From Ailanthus altissimus (Eukaryota; Streptophyta; Magnoliopsida; Sapindales; Simaroubaceae): DNA of 64,000 nt. How positions within the stretch are numbered: position 1 is the first letter of the stretch; every line of letters begins with the position of its first letter. A program made the translations under genes and the position numbers. The notes below the pieces were generated by a model. It ran no database searches, was not told the origin of the DNA, and saw only the letters and a list, made by a program, of their open reading frames with translations. Positions 26,261 to 37,254 of this stretch are shown here, in pieces. Where the stretch lies: assembly GCA_946807835.1 (NCBI GenBank), contig OX327712.1:15890001-15954000 (forward strand), written 5' to 3'.

Positions 26261-27330
26261 TGATCCTTACCTAAATTTGCTATATATCTACTTACCACAC
26301 TTACAGCTTGTGTTATGTTTGGTCTTATATAATATATGCTCCTCATAACGTTTGGATATGGTACTTTACTCATCTGCAGTTTCTCCTCTTCGAATTTTGG
26401 CAACTGTACTGCTAAAAGTTTGAAATGCATGGCCAAAGAAGTAGAGACGACCTTTGCATTGGACATACCAAACTTCTCTAGGATCTTGAGTATACATCAT
26501 TGCTGTGACAATAAGATAATGTCTTTTCTTTTCCTTACAATATCTATACCTGCTATCAAATTCTTTATCTCAAACTCCCCACTTAACCATTTTTTCAATT
26601 TTTGAATCTCTTTTATATTTCTACATGTGATCAATATGTCATCTACATATAGAAGTAAATACATCATCATTGTATGATGCAAGCTCTTAAAATATACGCA
26701 TCTATCATATTTGCTTCTACTAGACCCATAAGTCATTATAAACTCATTAAATTCACCATTATCTAGAAGATTGCTTCAACCTATACAATGACTTTTTTAG
26801 CAAATAAGCATGCTTTTCTTTCCTAGGGTCTACAAACCCTTGTGCTGTGACATGTAAATCTTCTCTTCAAGCTCTTTATATAGAAAAAATGTCTTTATAT
26901 CCATATGTTCTAGATGTAAATCAAGATTTGGACACATCGCTGATAGAATCATAATGGATGTGTGCTTGATGATTGGAGAGAAAATCTCATAAAAGTTTAT
27001 CTCCACTCTTTGAGTAAAACCTTGTGCAACAAGCCTAGCCTTAAATCTTGTATACTCTAGCCCAGTATCCCTACTTTAACCTTATACACCCATTTGTATC
27101 CAACTAGATTCTTTTGAGGTTTATCCACCAATATCTAGGTATTATTCATCCTAAGAGAACTAATATATTCTTCTATGTCTTGTTGCTAATTATCTCTACT
27201 CTTACTCTTGATAACCTCATTATACGTCTTAGGCTCATTAAACTCAAGAGTGTAGGTAGAATTGAAAGTATAAGCAACTAAATCTACTTATGTATTCCTA
27301 ATTGGCGAGTTTATCATTCTCCTTAGCCTA
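26257..27330 (-). pseudogene. Reverse transcriptase remnant of the copia element
   Basis: The open frames at 26497-26736 and 26257-26466 carry LLLYVDDILITC, the copia form of the YVDD catalytic motif, followed by LKKWLSGEFEIKNL and then the connection segment SKVPYPNVMRSIYYI. Upstream, 26,737-27,120 holds the N-terminal RT half in broken frames. A frameshift separates the two halves. Non-functional. Confidence 0.8.
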
Positions 27331-27589
27331 TCTCTAACTAGTTAATACTCTTCAAGTTCCATATCAAGAGTCATAGTCTTACTTTGGGTGGACTTAGAGG
27401 TACTCACCAATGTTCTTGGCTCAGTATTAAGGATTTTCTTATTAAAGTGCTGATGTGGAAGCATATCAAATCTACACTTAGGCTCCAATTCAACTTCAGT
27501 TGATTCGGGTGCTGAATTATTTTTAGGCACAGGTTATTTTTTCTCATCTTTTTGGGGAGCATTTAACATTGTTATCTCATCGAACGCCA

Positions 27590-28420
27590 CATCACAGCAT
27601 ATGATGCTCCTTGGTGGCTTCAACTTTTTATATCACACATTGTATTCTTTTACACCTTTGGGATACCATATGAATATCACTTTTATAGCTCTAGATTCTA
27701 ATTTTTCTTACTTCACATGTACAAAAGTTAGATAGTTAAATATTCTAAGATGGTTATACTTGAGAGGGCTACAAGACCATTTCTCTTTTGAGGTCTTGAA
27801 CCAATAAAGGACTTTTTTTGATCAAATAAGTTATTGTCATCACAGCTTAACCCCAAAATACCTTGGACATTTACGCATTAGTCAATATGTATCTAACCAT
27901 TTCATGTATAATTTTATTCATCATCTCAGCTAGAACATTTTACTGCGGTGTTGATCTTACAATTCTATGCTTGCAATCTCATGCTTAGCACAAAACTCAT
28001 TAAACTCTTTGTTGCAAAACTCGAGGCTATCGTCAGTCCATAACCTCTTAATTCTCTTGCTAGTTTGATTCTTAACAATGGCCTTTAAAGTCTTGAAAGT
28101 CTCAAACATTTACTTATTGTTTTTCAACACATAAACCCACAACTTTTTTGAATGGTCATCAATAAAAGTGAGAAAATATCTAGTGTTACTATAGGTTACT
28201 GTTTGCGTTGGTCCTCAAAGATTTGAGTGTATGTATTCAAGAGTCCCTTTAGTGTTGAGCTCTCCAATACTAAATCTTTCTTTATGTGCTTTTCCTAACA
28301 CATAATGCTCACAAAACTCAAATGGTTGGAACTTATCTTTACCAAACGCCTTTTGACTAAATAATTCATTCAGGTTTCTTTAACCTAGATGTGCTAATTT
28401 AAGATGTTACAACTTGATTT
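27590..28420 (-). pseudogene. Integrase remnant of the copia element
   Basis: Read on the minus strand, this region resembles the copia integrase core and its zinc-binding N-terminus (FCEHYVLGKAHK-like stretch near 28,270-28,320) with several in-frame stops. It lies between gag/protease and RT, as expected for Ty1/copia. The limits are approximate. Confidence 0.6.
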
Positions 28421-28749
28421 ACATATTCTCATCAGCCACAAAGAATTATGTAGAATTACTCATTATCTCTCTCTTTAGTATGTATACTCCTTTGTGCTTC
28501 TTACTTCTCATCATAACCATAGAACCCTTCAACATTCTTAAAATTCCTCCGTCAATCTTGATGGAACACTTATTTTAGTTTAACATACCCAATGAGATTA
28601 AGTTCCTCTTGAGGTCAGGAATATATATAACTTTTAACAACTCTCTCATTCACCCACCATGTAACTTAAGTCTAATACTATAAATTCTCATCACTAGACA
28701 CGCTACATCATTATCTATTAATACCTTACCACTACTAATGGGCTAAAAA

Positions 28750-29460
28750 TTAAAAATTCAAGACTTATGTGGGCATATGTGAAAAGTATAACCAGAATCT
28801 AGAACCCATTGTTCAGTACTCTTACCATCAGTAGTGACTAGAATCTCTGCACTGTCATAGCTATCATTATAGATAAGTGCAGCATCAACTTTTTTATCTT
28901 TGGCTTTCTTCTCTAGATAATCTTTTATGAAGTACCTTTCTTTCTGCAATAATAACACTTCATAGAAGCACCCATAAACTTTGATCTTGACCCATTCTTC
29001 TTTCCAACTCTATATGAGGCTCTTTTTCTTATAGATAAGCCTTCTAAATTAACATTTACTTGTCTTCCTAATTGCTTTGAGTTTAATGATGATTTCACAT
29101 CACTTATGGTTAAACTCTCTCTGCTATAGAGAAGCGTATCAATAAAGTGCTAATAGCTTCTAAAAAATAAACTCAGTAAGATGATCGCTTGGTCTTCATC
29201 TTCTATCTTTATATTGATAGCTTCAAGATTAATGATGATCTTATTTAAAGTTTCTATGTATTTTTTATTAGCATCCCTTAGATATTGACAGTTGATACAA
29301 CTTTTTCTTTGTATGCAATATGTTGGCCGACGACTTTTGTATTTAAATAGAATCAAGCTTCCTCTAAAGATCAATCGCTATCTTTTCATTTGCTAATTCC
29401 TTTAAGACTTCGTCGCTCAATGAAAGAATGATTATGTTATGAGCCATTTTATAAATGTCT
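28750..29460 (-). pseudogene. Gag-protease remnant of the copia element
   Basis: The open frame at 29150-29374 contains LNKIIINLEAINIKIEDEDQ, the hallmark of copia gag (UBN2 family). The frame at 28758-28958 contains a zinc-knuckle tail (ERYFIKDYLEKKAK), then VLDSGYTFHICPHKS, which holds the aspartic-protease active site Asp-Ser-Gly. The knuckle Cys is replaced by Tyr. Stops separate the parts. Confidence 0.75.
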
Positions 29461-29661
29461 TTTCTTTTTGCTTCAGTCTTAGATGACTATGGTATCTTTT
29501 TTTTTCCCTCAATAGATGGAGTTGTAGTCTCCTCTAGCACCGACCCTAATTGTTGGCTCACTAGTAACGTTGTCACATTTATCTTCTATAAATTGAAATC
29601 ATTCGACCTGTTAAGTTTATCTACTTCATACTTGGGTATGTCTATGATTGCTAAGAATCAA

Positions 29662-29673
29662 GCTCTAATACCA
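29662..29673 (-). other. Primer-binding site of the copia element
   Basis: The minus strand reads TGGTATTAGAGC, three bases inside the 5' LTR. It differs at one base from TGGTATCAGAGC, the complement of the initiator tRNA-Met 3' end used by most plant copia elements. Confidence 0.85.
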
Positions 29674-29676
29674 GTT

Positions 29677-30375
29677 TGTTAAAGTGGAAGCAATAAGCCC
29701 AAGTAATATAATGTAATAACAAGCAATCAAGAATAAACTAGATAAACAAAGTAAAAGAAAAAAATACAAGAATTTACGTGGTTTGACAATTTGCCTATGT
29801 CCATGGTGGATCAAGATCTCACTTCTCTTATTAATGAATCACAATGCACTCATAAAGTATGCCATTTACAAGAAAGAACTTAAGCTTCACAAAGAATACT
29901 CTCAATTACACTCCCAAATGCCTTACAATTAATCTCTCTTATAAAGTAGGGTTTTTCTCTCTTGTGTTTGTGTTGTAATTATTGTGATATATTTACAAGC
30001 CTATATATAGGCTTTGGATGCCCTAGAAAAACTCTAAATTGAGTGAAAATAAGTTTGAAAAGTTCTAATGCACTTAAGACACACTTAGAAAATATAAGGG
30101 ACATTACTCGCACTCGTGCTACGGTACTAGCCTTCTGGCGTTACGGTGTTGAACTTTTTGAACACAGCGTTATGGTGCTAGGACTTGGATCCTGGGCGCC
30201 GCAACGCTCAAGTTTCTACCTTGAGTATTGCAGCGCTCCACCATAGGCACCACAATGCTTAAGTCTGGGCAGTGACATCTCTATTTTTTCACCGCCTTTT
30301 ACGTCCTCGCGTTCTCTATATATTTAACTTGATTCTAAAATTATATTTTAATAATTTTTAATATACTTTCTCACA
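29677..30375 (-). repeat. 5' LTR of the copia element at 25-30 kb
   Basis: On the plus strand it starts TGTTAAAGTGGAAGC and ends ACTTTCTCACA, matching the partner LTR along its length. It holds a TATA-like 'ctatatataggc' near 30,001-30,012 and a GC-richer block at 30,110-30,260. Confidence 0.85.
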
Positions 30376-31372
30376 ATTATAAACCAAATTAAATTGTAAA
30401 AAATATTATCAACAACAGAAAATACTGTTCTTGAATCTCAAACAACAATGGTAGATCAATACTTAGATAAAGAACAAAAGTATATCAATATTCAAAGAAT
30501 CAACAATGGCATGTCAACCTGAGAATTTTATTTTTTTAAAAAAAGCTCGGAATTATCTCAATCAACAAGTTAATACTAGTAAAAGTTTTGAAAAAATATA
30601 TACTATTTTATTAATAAGAGAAAGAGAGCCTTTAATGTAGTTTGGCCTTTTAGTTTGTAATCATAGGCTATATATTAGAAAGACTAAAAAGATCTTTACT
30701 TGAACAACTCAAAGAATACCTCCATGTGTGGAAATTGTTCAGACAATACGGTAGTGTTAAATGAAATTGTGCTTCTCTCACCTCTCTTTAAAAAATAAAG
30801 TCAGTTTTCTTACTTTCTTTCATTTTTTATGAAATTGCTCATCTTTTATTTTCTTCTCAATTAAAGTCTCTTTTCTTCACGTCCCCTTCCACCCAACCCC
30901 CCTCTTCTTGGCCTTTTAGCCATTTTTTTTATTGACAATAAGTTCTTCACCTAGATCGGCAGTTCTTGGAGACCCAAAACTTGATCTAGATTAGTTATTT
31001 ATTTTTTATCATTTGGATGTTGGTTGATATTAGATGTTTGACTCTCTATGATTTTGTTTTTTTTAATTAAATTTTACAATAATGTTTTTTTTTCAATATT
31101 TAAAATTTTATTGATTTAGATATAATAGTTAGTCAATTTTTTTTGAAAGAAATAAACATTTTAATCTTATATTTTTATTGAATTATTTAATAGATCCTTA
31201 TCTTTTTACTCAACTATTTAAAATATTCCATAAAGTAGTTACTACTTAGGGGCATTAGGGTATAATCACTAATGATTTTTTAACTATAAAAAAGAATGGG
31301 AGGATAATATTAATGAGATGTGACAACTCATATCAAAAAGTCCTAATCTTAATTATGACAAAATGCCTCGTG
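30376..31372. other. Intergenic AT-rich DNA
   Basis: No gene supported. The segment 30,590-30,720 resembles 20,570-20,920 and is likely part of the same dispersed repeat. Confidence 0.45.
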
Positions 31373-32061
31373 TAGAAATAGACGCATGGGATTTCGTTTT
31401 TTATTAATGAGTGAAAATGAGATTAAATCTCTCTAATCTCGTCTCGTATTTTATAAATATATTAAAAATAATTTTTGAATATATATTAAATAATTTATTA
31501 ATTTTTATTTTATAATTTATCTTTAATTAATTTATGTTTTAATGATTTATTTTTATTTTTATAATAAAAAATCTCTAATATATATATATATATATATATT
31601 TTATTGTAAATGATATAAAAATTTTTATTTTAAAATTAAGCGATTATTGATTTTAATAAAATTATAAAGCAACTAATAGAAAAATTAATAATATTAAGCA
31701 CTAAAACATTATTTAAATTCTTATGTTTTAATTTTTTAATTTTATATATTATTTATTTATTAATTATTATTTATATTATTAAAATATATTATTATATTAT
31801 TTAATTTGTTAATTTGACAACGTTTTTTTAATCATAATATATATGTAAATTTTATATTATTAAAATTTATAAATATTAATAAATAAATAAAAAATAGAGA
31901 AATAAGATAAAAGTAAAAAAGATATTTTTTTGTATGAATTTTTTTTATTCTCACCCCGTTAAAATGTTTGATAAATAAAATAAAGAATAGAACTTAAAAT
32001 ATAAACTAAGGCGGAAAAGGCCTCCCCGACCCAACCCGCAACACCCGTTGCCATCCCTACT
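31373..32061. mobile_element. Possible hAT-type MITE
   Basis: The right end reads 'cgttgccatcccta', whose complement TAGGGATGGCAACGG is a frequent terminus of plant hAT-type miniature elements. The left end has a weaker match, TAGAAATAGACGCATGGG. The interior is very AT-rich, with a TA microsatellite at about 31,576-31,600, and has no coding potential. No matching 8-bp duplication was found, so the left boundary is doubtful. Confidence 0.35.
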
Positions 32062-32410
32062 CACTCCGTTCAACTCTTTCTTTCTTTCTCACCTACATTT
32101 CTTCAAAATACCTAGAAAAACCCATTCGCTCCACTTCTATCCCTCTCCTAAACTAAAGCCAAAAGCAAAGCCAAATCCCACAGTCGCATCTCAAGGTGAA
32201 CATGTTCTGCAAAATATCCATTTGAAATCTTGGCTTGGAAAATAGGAAAAATAAGATCTTTAAAAGAAAAAAGTGGCATTTGGTAAACCAGATGTCTCAT
32301 GTGAGATGAAGAGGAAGACCCATTTCATCCCACCAAAGGCACATTATCAGAGACCAACTATTGAGAGTTGAAATATGAAGAATTTCTTGATTTGATTATT
32401 TTTTTTTTTG

Positions 32411-32511
32411 AAATTGTTATTATTTTAATTTAGATTAGTATGTTACTACTAAATTATTCTGGCAACAAATTTTGTAATTATTTTAAATAAAATTAACATT
32501 TACACTTTAAA
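32411..32511 (+). repeat. Left copy of a ~92-bp direct repeat
   Basis: The segment 'attctggcaacaaattttgt' and its flanks recur at 34,040-34,132 with a few substitutions. The two copies bracket the inverted-repeat element at 32.5-34.0 kb. Confidence 0.75.
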
Positions 32512-34035
32512 ATACCTTATTTATTTACACTCCTTTATTTTCAAATAATTTTGTGCTTAAATCATCCCTTTATTTTTAATTAATTTTGTACTTAAATCAT
32601 CCCCTTATTTTCAATTAATTTTGTACTTAAAACACCAATTATTTTTAAAAAACACCTTAGACATTTTCGTTCATTAGTATTTACCGTTTCTTTTAACAAA
32701 ATCTTTTTTAATAGTTTAAAATTATGATTTTCCTCTTGTATTATTATGTGTGTATTTAATAAAATATTTAATTAATTAAAAAAAAAGTCTATTTTGTCTT
32801 TATTTATTTACAAAAATTCAAAAATACCCTCACCTCTTTCTTCAATCTCTATTTTTCTCTCTAAAAAAAAATTGTTCTTAGGTGCCCCTTCTCTCCTCCA
32901 TCCCAATTTATTTCTCAAAGTTTTTTAAGATTCAAACCGAACATACTTTTTTATTTATTTATTATAATCGGTGTTCCTTTTTGGGCAAAATTGTTTGGGT
33001 TTTCTGTTTTCTTTTTTTTTTTTTAAATATTATTTGTTGTGTTTGAATTTGATGTGAATATGGGAAGGTGTGCTATGAGGATGAAATTTATTGTAGACTA
33101 GAGTTCCTCCTGATTTGGGTATCACCCAGAAGTTGAAGACTAACCCTCGGCAGTCTAAACATCTTTTCCCAATCCATCGATTTTGTTCTAATTTATTTTT
33201 TCCCTCTAGGTTTAGTTAGGTTATTTAAATTTTTGTCTATTTTAGCCAATTGATAATCGGTGGCAACAATTGGTCACTTTTTTTTTCTCAAGGATTGTAT
33301 ATTGATTGATGATTGGCATCCATTACCAATTCTGGGGGATGATCGGTTCCTCTTGGTATAATGGCTCGGGCGCTATATTTAATTTTATGTGGCTATCTTA
33401 ATTTTTGTATCACAATGCCATTTAATCCTGAAAACACCACATACATTTACCTGTTATATCTCCAATTTCTTATTGGAAAACTTTAATTATTAAAACCTGG
33501 AAAACTTTAATTATTAAAACCTGGAAAACTTTAATTATTTAAACCCAAAATTTAAAATCACTCATTGATAGGAAATGGATTGGTGTGTTGGTGTTGTCGG
33601 AACAAATGAAACTGATGTCTGAATTGGGCGATTGGCATTTGTCGTGAAATTGAATTGGTCTTGATGGTGGACTGAATTGTTACCAGTAACATTATAGCGG
33701 CATTTGTCGGAACCAATAACTTGAATTGGTGGCGGCGGATCAAACTAATGCCAAAGATCGAATAACAATTTTTTTTAGAGAGAAGAATAGAGATTGAAGG
33801 AGGCGAGGGTATTTTTGATTTTTTGTAAATAAATAAAGATAAAATAAAAAATTTTAATTAATTAAATATTTTATTTAATACACGCGTAACGATATAAAAG
33901 TAAAATCATAATTTAGACTGTTAAAAAAGATTCTGTCAAAAAAAATAATAAATACTAACGGATATGAATTTTTAAAATATTTTTAAAAATAATAAAATAT
34001 CTTAAAATACATTAAGAAGATCAATCATTACTTCT
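32512..34035. mobile_element. Non-autonomous element with long terminal inverted repeats
   Basis: The left arm (about 32,640-32,885) and right arm (about 33,765-34,010) are inverted copies of each other over about 240 bases. Matching landmarks include 'aaaataccctcacctc' on the left and 'gaggcgagggtatttt' on the right, plus 'tttatttatttacaaa' and 'tttgtaaataaataaa'. The outer left end also has about three 36-bp near-repeats (ttttgtacttaaatcatcc). No transposase is visible in the interior. Long inverted repeats suggest a Mutator-like or foldback element. The ends are approximate. Confidence 0.6.
33475..33545 (+). repeat. Three tandem 24-bp units
   Basis: The unit 'ggaaaactttaattattaaa' plus 'acct' occurs at 33475-33498 and 33499-33522, with a slightly changed third copy to 33545. 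It lies inside the inverted-repeat element. Confidence 0.85.
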
Positions 34036-34039
34036 CCTT

Positions 34040-34132
34040 TATTTTAATTTAGATTAGTACATTACTACTAAATTATTCTGGCAATAAATTTTGTAATTAT
34101 TTTAAATAAAATATTAATTTACACTTTAAAAT
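34040..34132 (+). repeat. Right copy of the ~92-bp direct repeat
   Basis: Matches 32,411-32,511 in the same orientation: 'ttactactaaattattctgg' is identical and the rest nearly so. See the left copy. Confidence 0.75.
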
Positions 34133-37100
34133 AAAATTGGTTGTGCTATTTATTTGTTATTTTGTTATGTATGATTCAATTTATTGCTTTATAACTATTT
34201 TTAGTATCCGATAAATACTACTTGTTATAATCAGATGTATTTGATTTTGGGATTTTTTTTTTCTTGAAGATACCCTTTTAATAAAATCTTCTATACTAAT
34301 GTCTCAAATGTTGTATGAAAATTTTCTAAAAATAAATAGCATTGGTTCAAGTAATAGGAAGTTCAAAGTAGAGAATTGGTAGGTATTATTTCAGGGCTTG
34401 TTTATTTAGTGATTTAGATCAATGCTTATTGTGGATTAAGGATTCTTTAAGATAGAAAAATAGGATGCTTTTTGTAGTATCTCATTTGTTGATTGATTCA
34501 TTATTGTCACATTATGCAAATTAGTAGAATTAATCCATTCGAAAATTTATGAAATCTTTGGAAGCTAGAGATGAGGACCTGCAACTATTGAAATCATTGC
34601 ACCAATTGTAACATTGCTGAACTTTACAAATTAAGGTGCAAGCACCGGCCACAAAATTTTTTTGCAGGCTTGTTTCTATTCAAAAGTGGAAAAGAAAATC
34701 CCATTTGACAGCCTGAGATAAAAATTTAGCAGGGACTGGAATTTCTACTTAAAAAATCAACATATAAAAATAAGTAGCTCAAGTCCTTAAAAGTTGACTT
34801 CACCTCGCGTCTAACCATTTTGAGGTTTGATTCGTACAATCTTAACGATCTATATTTAGACAAAATTGGTGGTCATCACCCCTCAAGCAATGATCTATCA
34901 ATCCATCTTCCTCACGCACGTACCCTCAGCGATTTTCTATTTATCCATTTTGTTCAAATTGACAAATTCGGAAGATCACAACTCCGTCCAAGTGTCAACT
35001 GCGTCTTGGGTACAACATTTCCATAGACGACAACCACCGTAACATCCATCAAGAAGCGATGATCTATTTATCCATCTTCTTAAATTGACAAATCAAGAAG
35101 ATCAGAGTTCCATGGAGATCTCCATTGCATCTTGATACCTTGTTACCATAGAGGACAACTACCTTGAGACTTCACCATAAAATGAGATTTCAAACCGCTG
35201 GGGCTCGCAAACTTTAAACTGATATTTCAAGTTTTCAACACTTCAGCATGTCTAAAGATTCATCTTTTATGTAGACAAGGCTAAGTTTAAGGTCTAACTT
35301 TGATATCATTTATTAGGGATTTGGCCTAAGATTTTGTCCAATCTAAAAGACTATCCATTACATAGAGTGACCCTCTCATTTATAAATTTAAATATCTCTC
35401 TTTTTATAGTCAATGTAAAATAACTTGCTCAACAGTTCAAAATTAACCAAATATGAAGGTCTATTGCTTTTAATTTTCTTTGTCTCTTGTTTAATACGGA
35501 ACTGATTTGCTTTTGTAAGGATTATGTCAACATTAGAACCTGCATTAGTTCCTCTGTAAAAGATTTCGGCTCAGAAAAAAAAATACAATAATTTATCAAT
35601 GAAAGAAAAATAGTCGGTTTGGACTTTTAAATCATTTTTTACAAATGCGTGCCTGTTCAATCACATATTGGGTTGTGATATTGGATGATTTAATCCATAT
35701 TAACAGCTAAGTATGAGTTTGTGTTTCAATTTGCGGGAAAAGTACCTTTCTTTATAAGGAAAAAATACTCCAATGTCTAAGTTTCTAACTATCCAATACA
35801 TTTGTAAGTATATGGAAGTGCTTTACGTTGTATATTTCTTTCAATATATTAAAGGTTGTAATGTTTATTTTTTCATAAATCCCTTTTAATTTGTTATGCG
35901 TGCTTATTTATAATGCAGATACGATTGAGGTCTAATTCATATTTAGATGATCTGATAAAACTAATCATGATGTGATGAATTTATTATAATATGATCAACT
36001 TATCGTGATATGATTATATTTTATATTTTATCTTAATTATCTAGAGTTTTACATTATGAATTGTCATTCAATCTATCAAGAATATTTATTTTTCATGCAA
36101 AGATTCCTCACCATGTTAAATTATAATACTCATAACTTTAGTTCAAATAAAATAGTTAATAATGGAAAAATATAAATCAAATAAAACAATAATTTTCAAT
36201 TCTTATTGTTTCCTTTAACCCGAAATTTACATGTTTTCAAGTTTCAAATTGAATTATGTCGGACCAAATCTTTTATTTAAATTTTATGTCCTTTCTATTC
36301 TTGGGCTGTCTGATTATTTTTTAGCTTAAAATATCACAGTTTTGAGTTTATTTTGTTTCTCCAATCTGTTGCTTTTCACATATAAAGTGGATTGTTTGAA
36401 CTTATTAAATAATAAGCTCAACAATATTCATAACCACTTGTTGATAAAAATAAAAAATAGAAAACGAAATAAATATTAATCATACATTGCTAATATGTAT
36501 CTCAAAACTTTTCAACCTTTAAATTAATCAATTCATATTTTAAAGAGGAACTCGGGTTTGACAATGATTAGGAATGTCTAGTTCATAATTTTTTGACTTA
36601 AATATTTAATTTGGAAATCGTCACACAAAACTTTAAAATATAGTAATATCCCAAATGCAATCTTTATTATAAATCATAAAAAATATATAAAACCAATGTC
36701 TTCAATTAAAAATCCTTGAGACACGGCATTACAAAAGTTATTGGATTGCAACTACCTTGACATCAAAATCTCTTGTTTTCAAATAATTTCCATCGTCAAC
36801 GATATACAGCATGGCGCCATCATATAAACTTGTATACTTTTAATTAATTATAAAAGGAAGAGCAACAACATTTTTAAGTTTGTTGTCATCATTTCTATTT
36901 TTTAATGATCAAGCTCATGAACGTGCAGTCATGTTTCTCTTCGAGCTACATAAATGAAATGCATACACAACTAGCTTTTGATACACGAAATCATGTTAGT
37001 CTTCTCTCCAACTGGACATGCCGACTGCATCTGGGCTGTACACGTCAGATTGGACCCACAATCAATGGACCCACTTGCGGAAATCGACGGTCGATAATGA

Positions 37101-37195
37101 AGATGACATGATCATGTACGTTGTTGGTATTAACTTTGACCTCGGCAAGTTATATTAAATTTGTCTACATTATGTTCATGGCTTATCCTTCTCCC
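34133..37195. other. Intergenic DNA upstream of the peroxidase gene
   Basis: No gene supported. An imperfect tandem duplication of roughly 140 bases lies at about 34,880-35,165, sharing 'gatctat', 'tatttatccat', 'aaattgacaaat' and 'agaagatca'/'ggaagatca' in the same order. The short open frames at 34820-35026 and 36905-37111 lack support. Confidence 0.45.
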
Positions 37196-37204
37196 TATAT
37201 ATAA
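37196..37204 (+). promoter_or_regulatory. TATA box of the peroxidase gene
   Basis: TATATATAA lies 59 bases before the ATG at 37255, predicting transcription start near 37,226 and a short leader. Confidence 0.6.
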
Positions 37205-37254
37205 TTTCAAAGCAGTCACGTAAATTCTAATTCTAAAGCTAGAGCAAACAAAAA

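Larger units (their letters stand above)
25025..30375 (-). mobile_element. Complete but dead Ty1/copia retrotransposon
   Basis: Two LTRs in the same orientation bound an internal region of about 4.0 kb: 25025-25632 (the 3' LTR) and 29677-30375 (the 5' LTR). A tRNA-Met type primer-binding site lies just inside the 5' LTR. On the minus strand the order is gag, protease, integrase, RT, RNase H, which is the Ty1/copia order. The flanking 5-mers are ACTAT (25020-25024) and ATTAT (30376-30380), 4 of 5 matching. Stops and frameshifts occur in all domains, and the LTRs differ by many substitutions and about 90 bases of length, so it is old and inactive. Confidence 0.9.

Noticed and set aside
32048..32245. 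A 65-codon plus-strand frame resembling a plastid transit peptide
   Set aside because: Ser/Pro/Lys-rich composition only; its start overlaps the end of a possible hAT MITE and no downstream exon is evident.
33350..33400. tRNA-like start 'tataatggctcgggcgctat'
   Set aside because: No cloverleaf or B box could be made from the surrounding sequence.
33558..33743. A 61-codon minus-strand frame in the inverted-repeat element
   Set aside because: It is made of short repeated words (gaattgg, cgg) and shows no transposase motif.
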